Origin: Haemophilus influenzae
Lineage (GTDB): Bacteria > Pseudomonadota > Gammaproteobacteria > Enterobacterales > Pasteurellaceae
NCBI RefSeq assembly: GCF_019703545.1
Contig: NZ_AP018771.1
Coordinates: 1,612,001 to 1,676,000, forward strand
Length of the DNA: 64,000 bases
Direction of reading: 5' to 3'
The notes under the pieces are model-generated. The model saw only the letters and a list, made by a program, of their open reading frames with translations. It searched no databases and was not told the origin of the DNA. A program made the translations under genes and the position numbers. The stretch's first letter is position 1; each line of letters opens with the position of its first letter. Below, piece after piece: positions 40,754-49,879 of this stretch.

Positions 40754-43363
40754 TTACTGCAACGCTTTCTCAATCTTTTCAAATAAATCTTTTGAAAGAT
40801 TTTCTACGACACTTAGGCGTTCTAAAGCACGTTTCATCAAGGTTTGGCGTTGAGCATCAAAGCGAGAAAAACGAATTAATGGCTCGATTAAACGTGCAGC
40901 CACTTGCGGATTACTTTCATTTAAACGGATTAACACATCTGTTAAGAAACGATAGCCAGAACCGCTTACGTTGTGAAATGCTTTTAAATTGTGATTTGCA
41001 AAGCTACCTACTAATGCACGTAAACGGTTTGGATTGTTGAAGTTAAAACTTGGGTGATCCATTAATAACTGAATAATTTCCAACACATTTTCATCTGGGC
41101 GAGTGGCTTGTAATGCAAACCATTTATCCATTACTAATCCATCGTGCTGCCATTTTTGTTCAAAATCAGCTAACAACGCATCTCTACAAGGTAATGCCGC
41201 TTTAGTTGCAACACTTAATGCCGCCAATGTATCTGTCATATTATTCGCATTATTGTAGTGTTTTTGTACTAGGTTGTTACCCAAATTAGTATAAGCCAAA
41301 TAAGTTAAGCAAAGATTACGCATTGCACGCAAGGCGATGTCTTGTTGCGTAACTTGATACTCATCAAGACGAATATGGGTATAAACACGCAAGAAATCAT
41401 CTTTTAAAGATTCTGCAATTTGAGCTTGCATAAATGCTCTTGCTGCTGAAATACCATCAGGATCGATGGTTTTGAAACCTTCCGCAAATTCCATTTCTTT
41501 CGGCAGTGTGAGAATTAATGTTGCCAGTTCAATATCTTTCTCATAATGGTTCAGAACATAAGAAAGTGCGGTTAAAATTTCAGGCGAAATTTCTAGTGCC
41601 TCGCCTTGTTGGAAACGCACAACATTACGACGTAATTCTTGCGCAAATAGCATTTGTGCCGCATCCCAACGGATAAATTGATTGCCTGCAAATTTAAGCA
41701 AGCCTAATAACTGCTCCGTTTTATAATCATAATCAAGTTTTACTGGCGCGGAGAAATCACATAATAATGCTGGAATTGGGCGACCATAAATGCCGTGAAA
41801 CTCAAAGACTTGGTCTTTTTCAGTAACATTTAATACATCACTCAACAATTCGCCATTATGTTGTAACATTTGTTTCGTGCCATTCGCATCATAAAGTGCG
41901 ATTTTTAATGGAATATGTAAATTCACTTTTTCCATTTGATCTGCGGTTGGCGGTGTGGATTGTGAAACCGTTAAACGATAAGTATGCGTTTTTTCGTCAT
42001 AAGCATCGCTAATCAATAATTCTGGTGTACCCGATTGGCTATACCAACGGCGGAATTGATTTAAATCGAGGTTATTTGCTCGTTCCATCGCAGAAACAAA
42101 GTCTTCACAGGTTGCCGCTTTGCCATCATTTTCAGCAATATAAAGCTGCATCCCTTTTTGGAAGCCTTGCTCCCCTAATAAAGTGTGCAACATACGAATC
42201 ACTTCCGCCCCTTTTTCATATACGGTTACGGTATAAAAATTATTCATTTCAATCACTTTTTCAGGGCGAATTGGGTGTGACATTGGGCTTGCATCTTCGG
42301 CAAATTGCACGGTACGTAAAAATTTCACATTATTAATGCGATTCACAGCACGCGAACCTGTATCAGAAGAAAATTCTTGATCGCGGAAAACCGTTAAGCC
42401 TTCTTTCAAACTTAATTGGAACCAATCACGGCAAGTCACACGATTGCCTGTCCAGTTATGGAAATATTCGTGTGCAATCACACTTTCAATGGCAAGATAA
42501 TCCTCATCGGTTGCCGTTTGTGGATTGGCTAATACAAATTTAGAATTAAAAATATTCAACCCTTTGTTTTCCATTGCACCCATATTAAAAAAATCGACGG
42601 CAACGATCATGTAAATATCTAAGTCGTATTCTAAATTAAAGCGATCTTCATCCCATTTCATCGCTTTTTTCAAACTTTCCATTGCCCAAGTTGCACGGTT
42701 AAGATTACCGCGATCCACGTAAAGCTCTAACGCAACTTCACGGCCACTTTTAGTAATAAATTTATCTTGTAATAAATCAAAATCCCCCGCCACTAAAGCA
42801 AATAAATAGCTTGGTTTTGGGAATGGATCATTCCATTCCACCCAATGGCGACCATCTTCTAATTCGCCACTTGCAATGCGATTGCCATTAGAAAGTAAGA
42901 ATGGATATTTAATTTTATCTGCCGTAATTTTGGTTGTGTAACGCGCTAACACATCAGGACGATCAAGCATATAAGTGATTTGACGGAAACCTTCCGCCTC
43001 ACATTGCGTACAAATGCCTTCGCCAGACTGATATAGCCCCTGTAATGAAGTATTTTCAGCTGGCATAAGGAAGGTCACAATTTCAAGTTCAAATTCTTCC
43101 GCACTTTTACCTTTTAAATCGAGCGTTAAACTCTCGCCATCTTGTTGATAGGCAGTAAATGGCTCGCCATTAAATTTAATAGAAGAAAACTGGAAGCTAT
43201 GCCCGTCTAAACGCAAAGAAGTCGCTTCATTATTTAAGCGTTGGAATTTTGAGGTTGCGGTTACCACAGTATGTTTAGGATCAAGTTGAAAATCTAAATA
43301 AATGTCTGTGACCGTAAAATCTGGTTGTTTGTAATCTTTTCTATATTTTGCTTTGGCTAACAT
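40754..43363 (-). CDS. pepN: Aminopeptidase N
   Basis: Zinc M1-family aminopeptidase, 869 residues. Exopeptidase signature GAMENKG, zinc site HEYFHNWTGNR with the third ligand further on in KEGLTVFRDQEF. The C-terminal helical domain has the PepN-type end. In H. influenzae pepN borders the hif pilus insertion site, and its first codons are partly repeated at 44248-44265. Confidence 0.95.
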   Translation of the reverse strand: MLAKAKYRKDYKQPDFTVTDIYLDFQLDPKHTVVTATSKFQRLNNEATSLRLDGHSFQFSSIKFNGEPFTAYQQDGESLTLDLKGKSAEEFELEIVTFLMPAENTSLQGLYQSGEGICTQCEAEGFRQITYMLDRPDVLARYTTKITADKIKYPFLLSNGNRIASGELEDGRHWVEWNDPFPKPSYLFALVAGDFDLLQDKFITKSGREVALELYVDRGNLNRATWAMESLKKAMKWDEDRFNLEYDLDIYMIVAVDFFNMGAMENKGLNIFNSKFVLANPQTATDEDYLAIESVIAHEYFHNWTGNRVTCRDWFQLSLKEGLTVFRDQEFSSDTGSRAVNRINNVKFLRTVQFAEDASPMSHPIRPEKVIEMNNFYTVTVYEKGAEVIRMLHTLLGEQGFQKGMQLYIAENDGKAATCEDFVSAMERANNLDLNQFRRWYSQSGTPELLISDAYDEKTHTYRLTVSQSTPPTADQMEKVNLHIPLKIALYDANGTKQMLQHNGELLSDVLNVTEKDQVFEFHGIYGRPIPALLCDFSAPVKLDYDYKTEQLLGLLKFAGNQFIRWDAAQMLFAQELRRNVVRFQQGEALEISPEILTALSYVLNHYEKDIELATLILTLPKEMEFAEGFKTIDPDGISAARAFMQAQIAESLKDDFLRVYTHIRLDEYQVTQQDIALRAMRNLCLTYLAYTNLGNNLVQKHYNNANNMTDTLAALSVATKAALPCRDALLADFEQKWQHDGLVMDKWFALQATRPDENVLEIIQLLMDHPSFNFNNPNRLRALVGSFANHNLKAFHNVSGSGYRFLTDVLIRLNESNPQVAARLIEPLIRFSRFDAQRQTLMKRALERLSVVENLSKDLFEKIEKALQ

Positions 43364-43406
43364 AATTTGACCTACTTTTGATGAAAGAAAATGTAAATAC
43401 GTTTTG

Positions 43407-43751
43407 TTATCTTAAACTTGGTTTTTCACGAAAAATTTTTTCTTGAATCGCTTCCGTAACAAAAGCATTAAGAGAACGATCGCCTGCTATGATCGTAGCT
43501 TCTCTATGCAATTCCTCGCCAATTCGTACATTAAATACACCTTTAAAAGGCTTATTCGGTTCTTTACCTAATTCCAAACAATCTTGTAAATATAAATCAA
43601 CAGATTGACGAAATTCTTTTTCTAGCTCAGATAATGACTCTGCTTCGTAAGTCACTAAATCACGAATGTAAGCAAGTTTGCCAAATAATATATTGTTTTC
43701 TAAATCCGCCTCAATCGTGCCAACATAACCTTTATAATTTAATAACTTCAT
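43407..43751 (-). CDS. hicB: HicB antitoxin
   Basis: A 114-residue antitoxin: a degenerate RNase H-like HicB domain (YKGYVGTIEADLENNILFGK) followed by a ribbon-helix-helix-like C terminus (RSLNAFVTEAIQEKI) that would bind DNA. It overlaps hicA by four bases (ATGA), the usual toxin-first order. These genes were first named from this locus, beside the hif pilus cluster. Confidence 0.92.
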   Translation of the reverse strand: MKLLNYKGYVGTIEADLENNILFGKLAYIRDLVTYEAESLSELEKEFRQSVDLYLQDCLELGKEPNKPFKGVFNVRIGEELHREATIIAGDRSLNAFVTEAIQEKIFREKPSLR

Positions 43752-43996
43752 AGAATACCTACCTGTTTTAATGATTCTTTCACTGACTTTAAAGCACCGC
43801 CTTTAATATAATTTTCAGGGTGGGGCTTGTGTAACAAAATCGTATGTTCGAGTGTTCTATTATAAAATCTCACTCGAGAGCCTGCCATTTCTCGCTTTTC
43901 ATAACCTTGTTGAGCTAACAAAGAAACTAATTCATTCCAATTAAATGTAGATTTTGATTGTGCGAGCTTATCTAATAATTTTTCAGTTCGTCCCAT
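43748..43996 (-). CDS. hicA: HicA mRNA-interferase toxin
   Basis: An 82-residue toxin with a double-stranded RNA-binding-like fold. The catalytic histidine lies in TILLHKPHPENYIKGG, and the family core GYEKREMAGSRVRFYN is intact. Translation is coupled to hicB. No hif genes are left nearby. Confidence 0.9.
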   Translation of the reverse strand: MGRTEKLLDKLAQSKSTFNWNELVSLLAQQGYEKREMAGSRVRFYNRTLEHTILLHKPHPENYIKGGALKSVKESLKQVGIL

Positions 43997-44092
43997 ATAA
44001 ACTATCGCCCATTAATTTGGTATCAAGTATAGTTACTAAAATTTAAAAATCAAATAATTATAAAATAATCCCCATTAATACTTACATAAATA
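43997..44092. other. Upstream region of hicA
   Basis: AT-rich DNA between the hicA start and the first PurR-box repeat. It probably holds the hicAB promoter. No clear operator is seen. Confidence 0.35.
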
Positions 44093-44149
44093 GCAAACGT
44101 TTGCTCAATATATGTAATCTATGCTATTCTACGCCACGTTTTTAATTAG
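44093..44149 (+). repeat. Orphan copy of the purE promoter with PurR box
   Basis: 57 bp that recur at 44341-44397 with a single difference. It starts with the PurR-type palindrome GCAAACGTTTGC. No gene follows this copy. Confidence 0.9.
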
Positions 44150-44151
44150 TT

Positions 44152-44244
44152 GTAGGGTGGGCTTCAGCCCACTTTTGTTATGGCTAAATGGATAAAAAAC
44201 GGTGGGCTAAATGAATAAAAATGGTGGGCTAAAGCCCACCCTAC
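44152..44244. repeat. REP-like intergenic dyad (GTAGGGTGGGCTT type)
   Basis: GTAGGGTGGGCTT at the left is mirrored by AAGCCCACCCTAC at the right, with further internal copies of GGTGGGCT and AGCCCAC. This family of intergenic dyads is known from Haemophilus and Neisseria, and from around the hif locus. Confidence 0.85.
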
Positions 44245-44247
44245 GAT

Positions 44248-44265
44248 CTAACATAATTTGACCTA
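44248..44265. repeat. Copy of the pepN start region
   Basis: Eighteen bases identical to 43357-43374, which span the pepN start codon (CTAACATAATTTGACCTA). It is detached from pepN, evidence of a past duplication or insertion. Confidence 0.75.
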
Positions 44266-44340
44266 TTCTTATAAAAATTGTGCTTAGGATAAAATTTTAT
44301 CCTTAAAGTTGCAATGGTATTTTCCTATAAAAGCCATTTG

Positions 44341-44397
44341 GCAAACGTTTGCTCAATATATGTAATCTATGCTATTCTATGCCACGTTTTTAATTAG
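44341..44397 (+). promoter_or_regulatory. purE promoter with PurR operator (repeat copy 2)
   Basis: Perfect 12-bp palindrome GCAAACGTTTGC matching the PurR consensus. A -10 such as TATGCT or TATTCT lies downstream, and the purE start follows about 60 bases on. PurR itself is encoded at 58279. Confidence 0.85.
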
Positions 44398-44414
44398 AAA
44401 ATTGAGAAAATAGC

Positions 44415-44909
44415 ATGTCAAACACTGCACAAATTGCCGTTGTAATGGGTTCCAAAAGCGATTGGGCTACCATGCAAGAGGCAACTCAGATTTTAGATGA
44501 ATTAAAAGTACCTTATCATGTGGAAGTCGTCTCTGCTCATCGTACGCCTGATAAACTTTTTGAATTTGCTGAAAATGCACAAAAAAATGGCTACAAAGTG
44601 ATTATTGCTGGGGCTGGCGGTGCGGCACATTTACCTGGTATGATCGCAGCGAAAACCCTTGTGCCAGTGCTGGGCGTGCCAGTAAAAAGTTCTATGTTAA
44701 GTGGCGTAGATAGCCTTTATTCAATTGTGCAAATGCCAAAAGGGATTCCAGTCGGAACATTAGCAATTGGCCCTGCGGGTGCCGCAAATGCTGGATTGTT
44801 AGCCGCACAAATTCTAGCAAGTTGGGATGCAGAATTGCTTTCACGCTTGCAATCTTTCCGTGAAAGCCAAACTCGTGCTGTACTGGACAATCCCGATCCA
44901 CGCACATAA
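44415..44909 (+). CDS. purE: N5-carboxyaminoimidazole ribonucleotide mutase
   Basis: Class I PurE, converting N5-CAIR to CAIR in purine synthesis. 164 residues with [12 protein letters not shown] and [14 protein letters not shown]. It acts together with PurK, encoded next. Control by PurR is expected from the operator upstream. Confidence 0.96.
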   Translation: MSNTAQIAVVMGSKSDWATMQEATQILDELKVPYHVEVVSAHRTPDKLFEFAENAQKNGYKVIIAGAGGAAHLPGMIAAKTLVPVLGVPVKSSMLSGVDSLYSIVQMPKGIPVGTLAIGPAGAANAGLLAAQILASWDAELLSRLQSFRESQTRAVLDNPDPRT

Positions 44910-44926
44910 AAACATCTTTAGATCTG

Positions 44927-44947
44927 ACCGCACTTTTAAAGTGCGGT
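44927..44947 (+). terminator. Uptake-signal terminator between purE and purK
   Basis: Paired uptake signals ACCGCACTTT and AAAGTGCGGT almost touching, followed by TTGTTTTTTT. It lies inside the purEK transcription unit, so purK is either attenuated or has its own promoter. Confidence 0.8.
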
Positions 44948-44978
44948 TGTTTTTTTCGTAAATTTAACGAGAAATATT

Positions 44979-46067
44979 ATGCAAAACTCCACCTTATACC
45001 CAACGGTTTATGTACTTGGCAACGGACAACTCGGCAGAATGTTAGGTTACGCAGGCACACCTTTAGATATTTATGTTGAACCCTTAGCCTTCAATGCGCC
45101 AGTTTTTGACTTACCTGAAAATGCGATCATCACGGCAGAAATTGAACGCTGGGAAAAAATGCCTTTAACTGAATTACTCGGCAATCATAAAAACTTCGTC
45201 AATCAACATGTATTTGGATTATTGGCCGATCGTTTTACGCAAAAATCCTTACTTGATGAACTCAATCTTTCTACCTCGCCTTGGTGTTTATTAAAAGATA
45301 AAACGCAATGGAATGATGTTTTCCAAATTGTTGGCGAGAAAGTTGTCGTCAAACGTAGAACAGGCGGATATGATGGGCGTGGTCAATGGATTATCAGCGA
45401 TGAAAACAAAGCGGACATCACTGATGACTTATTTGGTGAAGTGATCGCAGAAAAATTTATTCCTTTCGATTATGAAGTTTCTATTGTAGGCGCAAGATTT
45501 AAAAATGGCGAAAAGCGTTTTTATCCCGTTACGCATAACCTGCAACAAAATGGTATTTTGCGTTACAGTGTGGTTGATAGTGCATTTCCTCAACAATCCG
45601 CACAACAAAAACAAGCTGAAACAATGCTCGGCAAAATTATGGATAAATTAGGCTATGTGGGTGTGATGGCAATGGAATGTTTTGTTGTAGGCGACAAATT
45701 ACTAATTAACGAACTTGCGCCTCGCGTACATAACAGTGGACATTGGACACAACTGGGATGTGCTATTAGTCAATTTGAATTACATTTACGCGCGCTACTT
45801 GATTTGCCAACACCTGACTTACAAATTTTTGCCCCAAGTGTAATGGTAAATTTAATTGGCACAAACCATAATCCAAAATGGCTTAATATACCTTTTGCAC
45901 AACTTCATTGGTACGGTAAAGAAGTGAGGGCTGGGCGTAAGGTTGGGCATATCAATCTTTCTCATCCCAATAAAGCAGTCATTATTCAACAATTAGAAAA
46001 ACTTCGCGCTGAATTACCCGAAGATTATCAATCGGGATTAAATTGGGCGGTTGAAAAACTAAAATAA
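44979..46067 (+). CDS. purK: N5-carboxyaminoimidazole ribonucleotide synthase
   Basis: ATP-grasp enzyme making N5-CAIR from AIR, bicarbonate and ATP. 362 residues with VLGNGQLGRMLGYA at the start, the ATP-binding VVKRRTGGYDGRGQWII, and ELAPRVHNSGHWT. Confidence 0.95.
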   Translation: MQNSTLYPTVYVLGNGQLGRMLGYAGTPLDIYVEPLAFNAPVFDLPENAIITAEIERWEKMPLTELLGNHKNFVNQHVFGLLADRFTQKSLLDELNLSTSPWCLLKDKTQWNDVFQIVGEKVVVKRRTGGYDGRGQWIISDENKADITDDLFGEVIAEKFIPFDYEVSIVGARFKNGEKRFYPVTHNLQQNGILRYSVVDSAFPQQSAQQKQAETMLGKIMDKLGYVGVMAMECFVVGDKLLINELAPRVHNSGHWTQLGCAISQFELHLRALLDLPTPDLQIFAPSVMVNLIGTNHNPKWLNIPFAQLHWYGKEVRAGRKVGHINLSHPNKAVIIQQLEKLRAELPEDYQSGLNWAVEKLK

Positions 46068-46078
46068 TGTAAAAAATG

Positions 46079-46120
46079 ACCGCACTTTTTGATGAATATT
46101 TAAAAATATCAAAGTGCGGT
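46079..46120 (+). terminator. Uptake-signal terminator after purK
   Basis: ACCGCACTTT and AAAGTGCGGT (10-bp stem, about 22-base loop containing GATATTTTTA-like inverted bases), followed by TAATTTTTA. Confidence 0.75.
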
Positions 46121-46206
46121 TAATTTTTATAAAAATCTTTCTTGATAAAATAAAACGGCTGAAGTATAAAATTATCCACCACACAACTGATACATAAGGA
46201 AAAGCT

Positions 46207-47397
46207 ATGTTTGAACATATTAAAGCGGCACCAGCCGATCCAATCTTAGGCTTAGGCGAAGCATTCAAATCCGAAACTCGCGAAAATAAAATCAATTTGG
46301 GCATTGGCGTTTATAAAGATGCGCAAGGCACAACCCCAATTATGTGTGCAGTGAAAGAAGCAGAAAAACGCTTATTTGATAAGGAAAAAACGAAAAATTA
46401 TCTGACTATCGATGGTATTGCGGATTATAACGAACAAACAAAAGCGTTACTTTTCGGTAAAGATTCTGAAGTCATCAAATCTAATCGTGCGAGAACAGTA
46501 CAAAGTTTAGGCGGAACAGGCGCATTACGCATTGCGGCAGAATTTATTAAACGTCAAACTAAAGCACAAAATGTTTGGATCAGCACACCAACATGGCCAA
46601 ACCACAATGCGATTTTCAATGCCGTCGGTATGACAATTCGTGAATATCGTTATTATGATGCTGAACGCAAAGCCCTTGATTGGGATCATTTACTTGAAGA
46701 TTTAAGCCAAGCAAGCGAAGGCGATGTGGTGCTTTTACACGGTTGTTGCCATAATCCGACTGGTATTGACCCAACCCCTGAACAATGGCAAGAATTAGCC
46801 GCACTTTCAGCAAAAAATGGCTGGTTGCCGCTCTTTGACTTTGCTTATCAAGGTTTAGCCAATGGCTTAGATGAAGATGCTTATGGCTTGCGTGCTTTTG
46901 CGGCAAACCACAAAGAATTGTTAGTAGCGAGTTCATTCTCGAAAAACTTTGGTTTATACAATGAGCGTGTAGGCGCCTTTACTCTTGTGGCTGAAAATGC
47001 AGAAATTGCATCAACCGCATTAACACAAGTGAAATCAATTATTCGTACACTCTACTCTAACCCTGCATCTCACGGCGGCGCAACTGTAGCAACAGTATTA
47101 AATGACACTCAACTTCGCCAAGAGTGGGAAAATGAATTAACTGAAATGCGTGAACGTATCAAAAAAATGCGTCATTTATTCGTTCAGTTATTAAAAGAAT
47201 ATGGTGCAGAACAAGATTTCAGCTTTATCATTGAACAAAACGGTATGTTCTCTTTCAGTGGATTAACAGGGGAACAAGTGGATCGCTTAAAAGAAGAATT
47301 TGCAATTTATGCTGTTCGTTCTGGTCGTATCAATGTGGCTGGTATTACTGAAGATAATATTCGCTATTTATGTGAAAGCATTGTGAAAGTGCTTTAA
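46207..47397 (+). CDS. aspC: Aspartate aminotransferase
   Basis: PLP enzyme interconverting aspartate and oxaloacetate, with aromatic substrates possible. It is 396 residues, as in E. coli AspC, and the PLP lysine K246 in [15 protein letters not shown] has the same number. It has AAGGAAA before the ATG and is monocistronic, with terminators on both sides. Confidence 0.94.
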   Translation: MFEHIKAAPADPILGLGEAFKSETRENKINLGIGVYKDAQGTTPIMCAVKEAEKRLFDKEKTKNYLTIDGIADYNEQTKALLFGKDSEVIKSNRARTVQSLGGTGALRIAAEFIKRQTKAQNVWISTPTWPNHNAIFNAVGMTIREYRYYDAERKALDWDHLLEDLSQASEGDVVLLHGCCHNPTGIDPTPEQWQELAALSAKNGWLPLFDFAYQGLANGLDEDAYGLRAFAANHKELLVASSFSKNFGLYNERVGAFTLVAENAEIASTALTQVKSIIRTLYSNPASHGGATVATVLNDTQLRQEWENELTEMRERIKKMRHLFVQLLKEYGAEQDFSFIIEQNGMFSFSGLTGEQVDRLKEEFAIYAVRSGRINVAGITEDNIRYLCESIVKVL

Positions 47398-47441
47398 TAG
47401 GGTTAGAAATAATATCCTCTAAAATATTGTAAGTAAAAAAT

Positions 47442-47464
47442 AAAGCCTTGATTATCAAGGCTTT
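47442..47464 (+). terminator. Terminator of aspC
   Basis: Stem AAAGCCTTG/CAAGGCTTT with ATTAT loop, followed by AATTTTATTT. Confidence 0.85.
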
Positions 47465-47501
47465 AATTTTATTTAATCATTAATAAATTCTCGGCAATGG
47501 T

Positions 47502-48128
47502 TCATTTGTTGGTAAATCTAATAATTTCTGTGGCTAATTCGTTAATAAATCCATGATGATGGGATGAAATCAAAATGGGTAAGGAAAGCTCACGCAAAAG
47601 TGCGGTCAATTTTTCAGTGTTTTTTCGATCTAATCCATTGGTGGGTTCATCTAATAATAAAATTTTTGGCTGCATCGCTAAAACACCCGCAAGTGCCGTG
47701 AAATTTTTCTCACCACCAGATAGGGTATGCACCATACGATCTTTTAAACCTGTGATACCAAGACGTTCTAATTGCTGCTCTGCAATATGATATGCCTGCT
47801 CTCTAGGCATATTTTGGTTTAATGGCCCGAAGGCAACATCATCCAACACTGTTGGGCCAAAAAGTTGATCATCGGCATTTTGAAAACAAATACCAATCGT
47901 GCCACGAAAGGGTGCAAAATCTTTTTCTTCACGACAAACTTGGTCAAATAGTTTAATTTCCCCTTTGGTTACAGGAACAAATCCCAACAAAGCAAGGAGT
48001 AAAGTGGTTTTTCCTGAACCAATTTCCCCTTGTACGAAAAGACGTTTTTGACCTTCCAAGGTAAAACTCAAATCTTGAATAATCGCTCTACCATTGCGTT
48101 CTATATAAAGATTATTTACAGCTAACAT
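47502..48128 (-). CDS. nikO: Nickel ECF transporter ATP-binding protein NikO
   Basis: ABC ATPase with Walker A GEIGSGKTTLL, signature LSGGEKN and Walker B KILLLDEPTNGLD. It belongs to the CbiO type that energises metal ECF transporters. I start at the ATG at 48128 (MLAVNNLYI), directly at the nikQ stop. The frame extension to 48164 lies in nikQ. 208 residues. Confidence 0.88.
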   Translation of the reverse strand: MLAVNNLYIERNGRAIIQDLSFTLEGQKRLFVQGEIGSGKTTLLLALLGFVPVTKGEIKLFDQVCREEKDFAPFRGTIGICFQNADDQLFGPTVLDDVAFGPLNQNMPREQAYHIAEQQLERLGITGLKDRMVHTLSGGEKNFTALAGVLAMQPKILLLDEPTNGLDRKNTEKLTALLRELSLPILISSHHHGFINELATEIIRFTNK

Positions 48129-48129
48129 G

Positions 48130-48762
48130 TTATTTTTCTCTCTTTTTGCCGAACTGAAAACCACGACATTTTAACGCCATTTGCGCAGTTTCAGCTTTCA
48201 GCAGAGCATGAATCAATAATAAAGCGACACTTTGAGCCGTCACATAAAGGGTTCGGCGATTAAGCCCAGGACGAAATCCACGAGCTCGCATGGCAATATC
48301 CATTTTTTGACGCAGTTCGCCAAGCAGTGCAATGTAACGTACAGTCAGCACAAAAAGTTGAATTAATTTTTCTGGCAAAGGCAATTTACCAATGGCTTGA
48401 ACAAGTACTGCATCATTAATATTCCACAAAAAAAGCCAAAGAGAAATCAGCAATAAATGAGTCCGTAAACTTAATTTTTCTGCTAATTCGATGCCTTGAA
48501 AATTGAGTTCAATGCCATTTTCTCCAATTTGCCAACTTAATGTTGCCCACATTAAAGCAATAAAAATGACTAAAGCAAACCAACGTTTAAGGTAAGGCAA
48601 AAAAGATTTTTGACTGAGCTGCAGTGAAATAAAAAAGAGAGAAACTGCAAGCACATTAAGGGAGATAAGCCAAGTAAGATCATTCAATCCACTAATGATT
48701 AGCCCCCAGATAAACAGATAAATCAACCTAAAGTGCGGTTGAAATAAGCGATGAATTTTCAT
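48130..48762 (-). CDS. nikQ: Nickel ECF transporter transmembrane protein NikQ
   Basis: T component of the ECF transporter (CbiQ family), 210 residues with several membrane helices and the coupling motif ARGFRPG that docks to the ATPase. It overlaps nikM by one base. Confidence 0.87.
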   Translation of the reverse strand: MKIHRLFQPHFRLIYLFIWGLIISGLNDLTWLISLNVLAVSLFFISLQLSQKSFLPYLKRWFALVIFIALMWATLSWQIGENGIELNFQGIELAEKLSLRTHLLLISLWLFLWNINDAVLVQAIGKLPLPEKLIQLFVLTVRYIALLGELRQKMDIAMRARGFRPGLNRRTLYVTAQSVALLLIHALLKAETAQMALKCRGFQFGKKREK

Positions 48763-49382
48763 TAAGAGACATTCTGGGTACGATTCATGACTTCAGGATA
48801 CATTTTACCAAGCAAGGTAATCACCCCTACGCTGATAATACTATCCAAAATAAATACCGGAAGATGAGAGACTAGCAAGAGCCAAACAAGATTCAGATAA
48901 CTTTTTCCACCATCTAACATCAGCACAAAAGAAGCAAGCGCGCCTGCCCCGCCAACGCCAATAACGCCAGCACCAATACCGACTAATAAGCGATCTTTTA
49001 ATGCCATGTGCGGTTGTAAACGAGAACGGAAAAGATAATAAGCGATCACAGCTGGTATTGCCATCACGCAAAGATTGACACCTAACACGGCAAATCCGCC
49101 AAAAGAAAAGAAGATGACTTGCAATAAAAGTGCGATAAGAAACGCAGGAAAAACAGCCCACCCAAGGAATAAACCAGCCATACCATTTAAAATTAAATGC
49201 ACGCTACCAATTCCTACAGGCACATGAATGGTTCCTGCCACAAAAAATGCAGCGGCAAAAAGTGCGGTGAGCGGTAAACGTTCTGATTCTAAACGACGTA
49301 ACCCCACAGCAATGCCCGCAACAGCAAGCACTGCGCCAGCTAATAAAATAGGCGTATGTAACACGCCTTCAGATAAATGCAT
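48762..49382 (-). CDS. nikM: Nickel ECF transporter substrate-binding subunit NikM
   Basis: S component (CbiM/NikM family), 206 residues with about seven membrane segments. The N terminus MHLSEGVLHTP has the conserved His at position 2 that ligates the metal. Nickel rather than cobalt is inferred from the nikK/nikL genes and nimR and from the lack of cobalamin genes here. Confidence 0.9.
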   Translation of the reverse strand: MHLSEGVLHTPILLAGAVLAVAGIAVGLRRLESERLPLTALFAAAFFVAGTIHVPVGIGSVHLILNGMAGLFLGWAVFPAFLIALLLQVIFFSFGGFAVLGVNLCVMAIPAVIAYYLFRSRLQPHMALKDRLLVGIGAGVIGVGGAGALASFVLMLDGGKSYLNLVWLLLVSHLPVFILDSIISVGVITLLGKMYPEVMNRTQNVS

Positions 49383-49867
49383 TAAATACGTCCTTGTTTA
49401 ATTTTACGCGCATTACGTAAAGCAATAAGTCCAGCAATACCAACGATATAACCGATTCCACCTAAAATATCATGCAAATAAATTTTATCTTTTAAATGTG
49501 CAATATCTTCACGAAGCAGCATTAAATCTGCACCGCTTTGATTTTCGGCAGAGGTATGAGCGGCAACCACTGACGCACGGTGTCCTTCATCGCCTTCCAC
49601 CACCACTTTTAAGGTTGTGTGTGGCACATCAGCAATAGAAAGCTTAAATGCACCTTGGCGGTCTGTTTTTCCAGTTAAAACGGGATCAGAAACACCTGAG
49701 CGGAAAACTTCTAAATAAGTTTCAGCTGCTGGGGTCATATCAGAATAATAGGATTTGCCAGAGAGTGTTTGCCCATCATATTGGGCAAACACATAAAGTG
49801 CGTGGGCATAAGCATTCGGGAGATAGCAAGCCGCAAAAAGTGCGGTTAAAAAAGCAAATTTTTTCAT
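49382..49867 (-). CDS. nikL: Nickel transport accessory membrane protein NikL
   Basis: 161 residues: signal peptide (MKKFAFLTALFAACYLPNAY), a small beta-sandwich resembling regulatory carboxypeptidase domains (GKTDRQGAFKLSI), and one C-terminal membrane helix ending in NARKIKQGR. It overlaps nikM by one base. NikL replaces NikN in some Nik systems. Confidence 0.82.
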   Translation of the reverse strand: MKKFAFLTALFAACYLPNAYAHALYVFAQYDGQTLSGKSYYSDMTPAAETYLEVFRSGVSDPVLTGKTDRQGAFKLSIADVPHTTLKVVVEGDEGHRASVVAAHTSAENQSGADLMLLREDIAHLKDKIYLHDILGGIGYIVGIAGLIALRNARKIKQGRI

Positions 49868-49879
49868 CCCAAATCCATA

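Noticed and set aside
44152..44244. CRISPR-like repeats of GGTGGGCT
   Set aside because: The copies are inverted and unevenly spaced, fitting a REP-like dyad, not an array.
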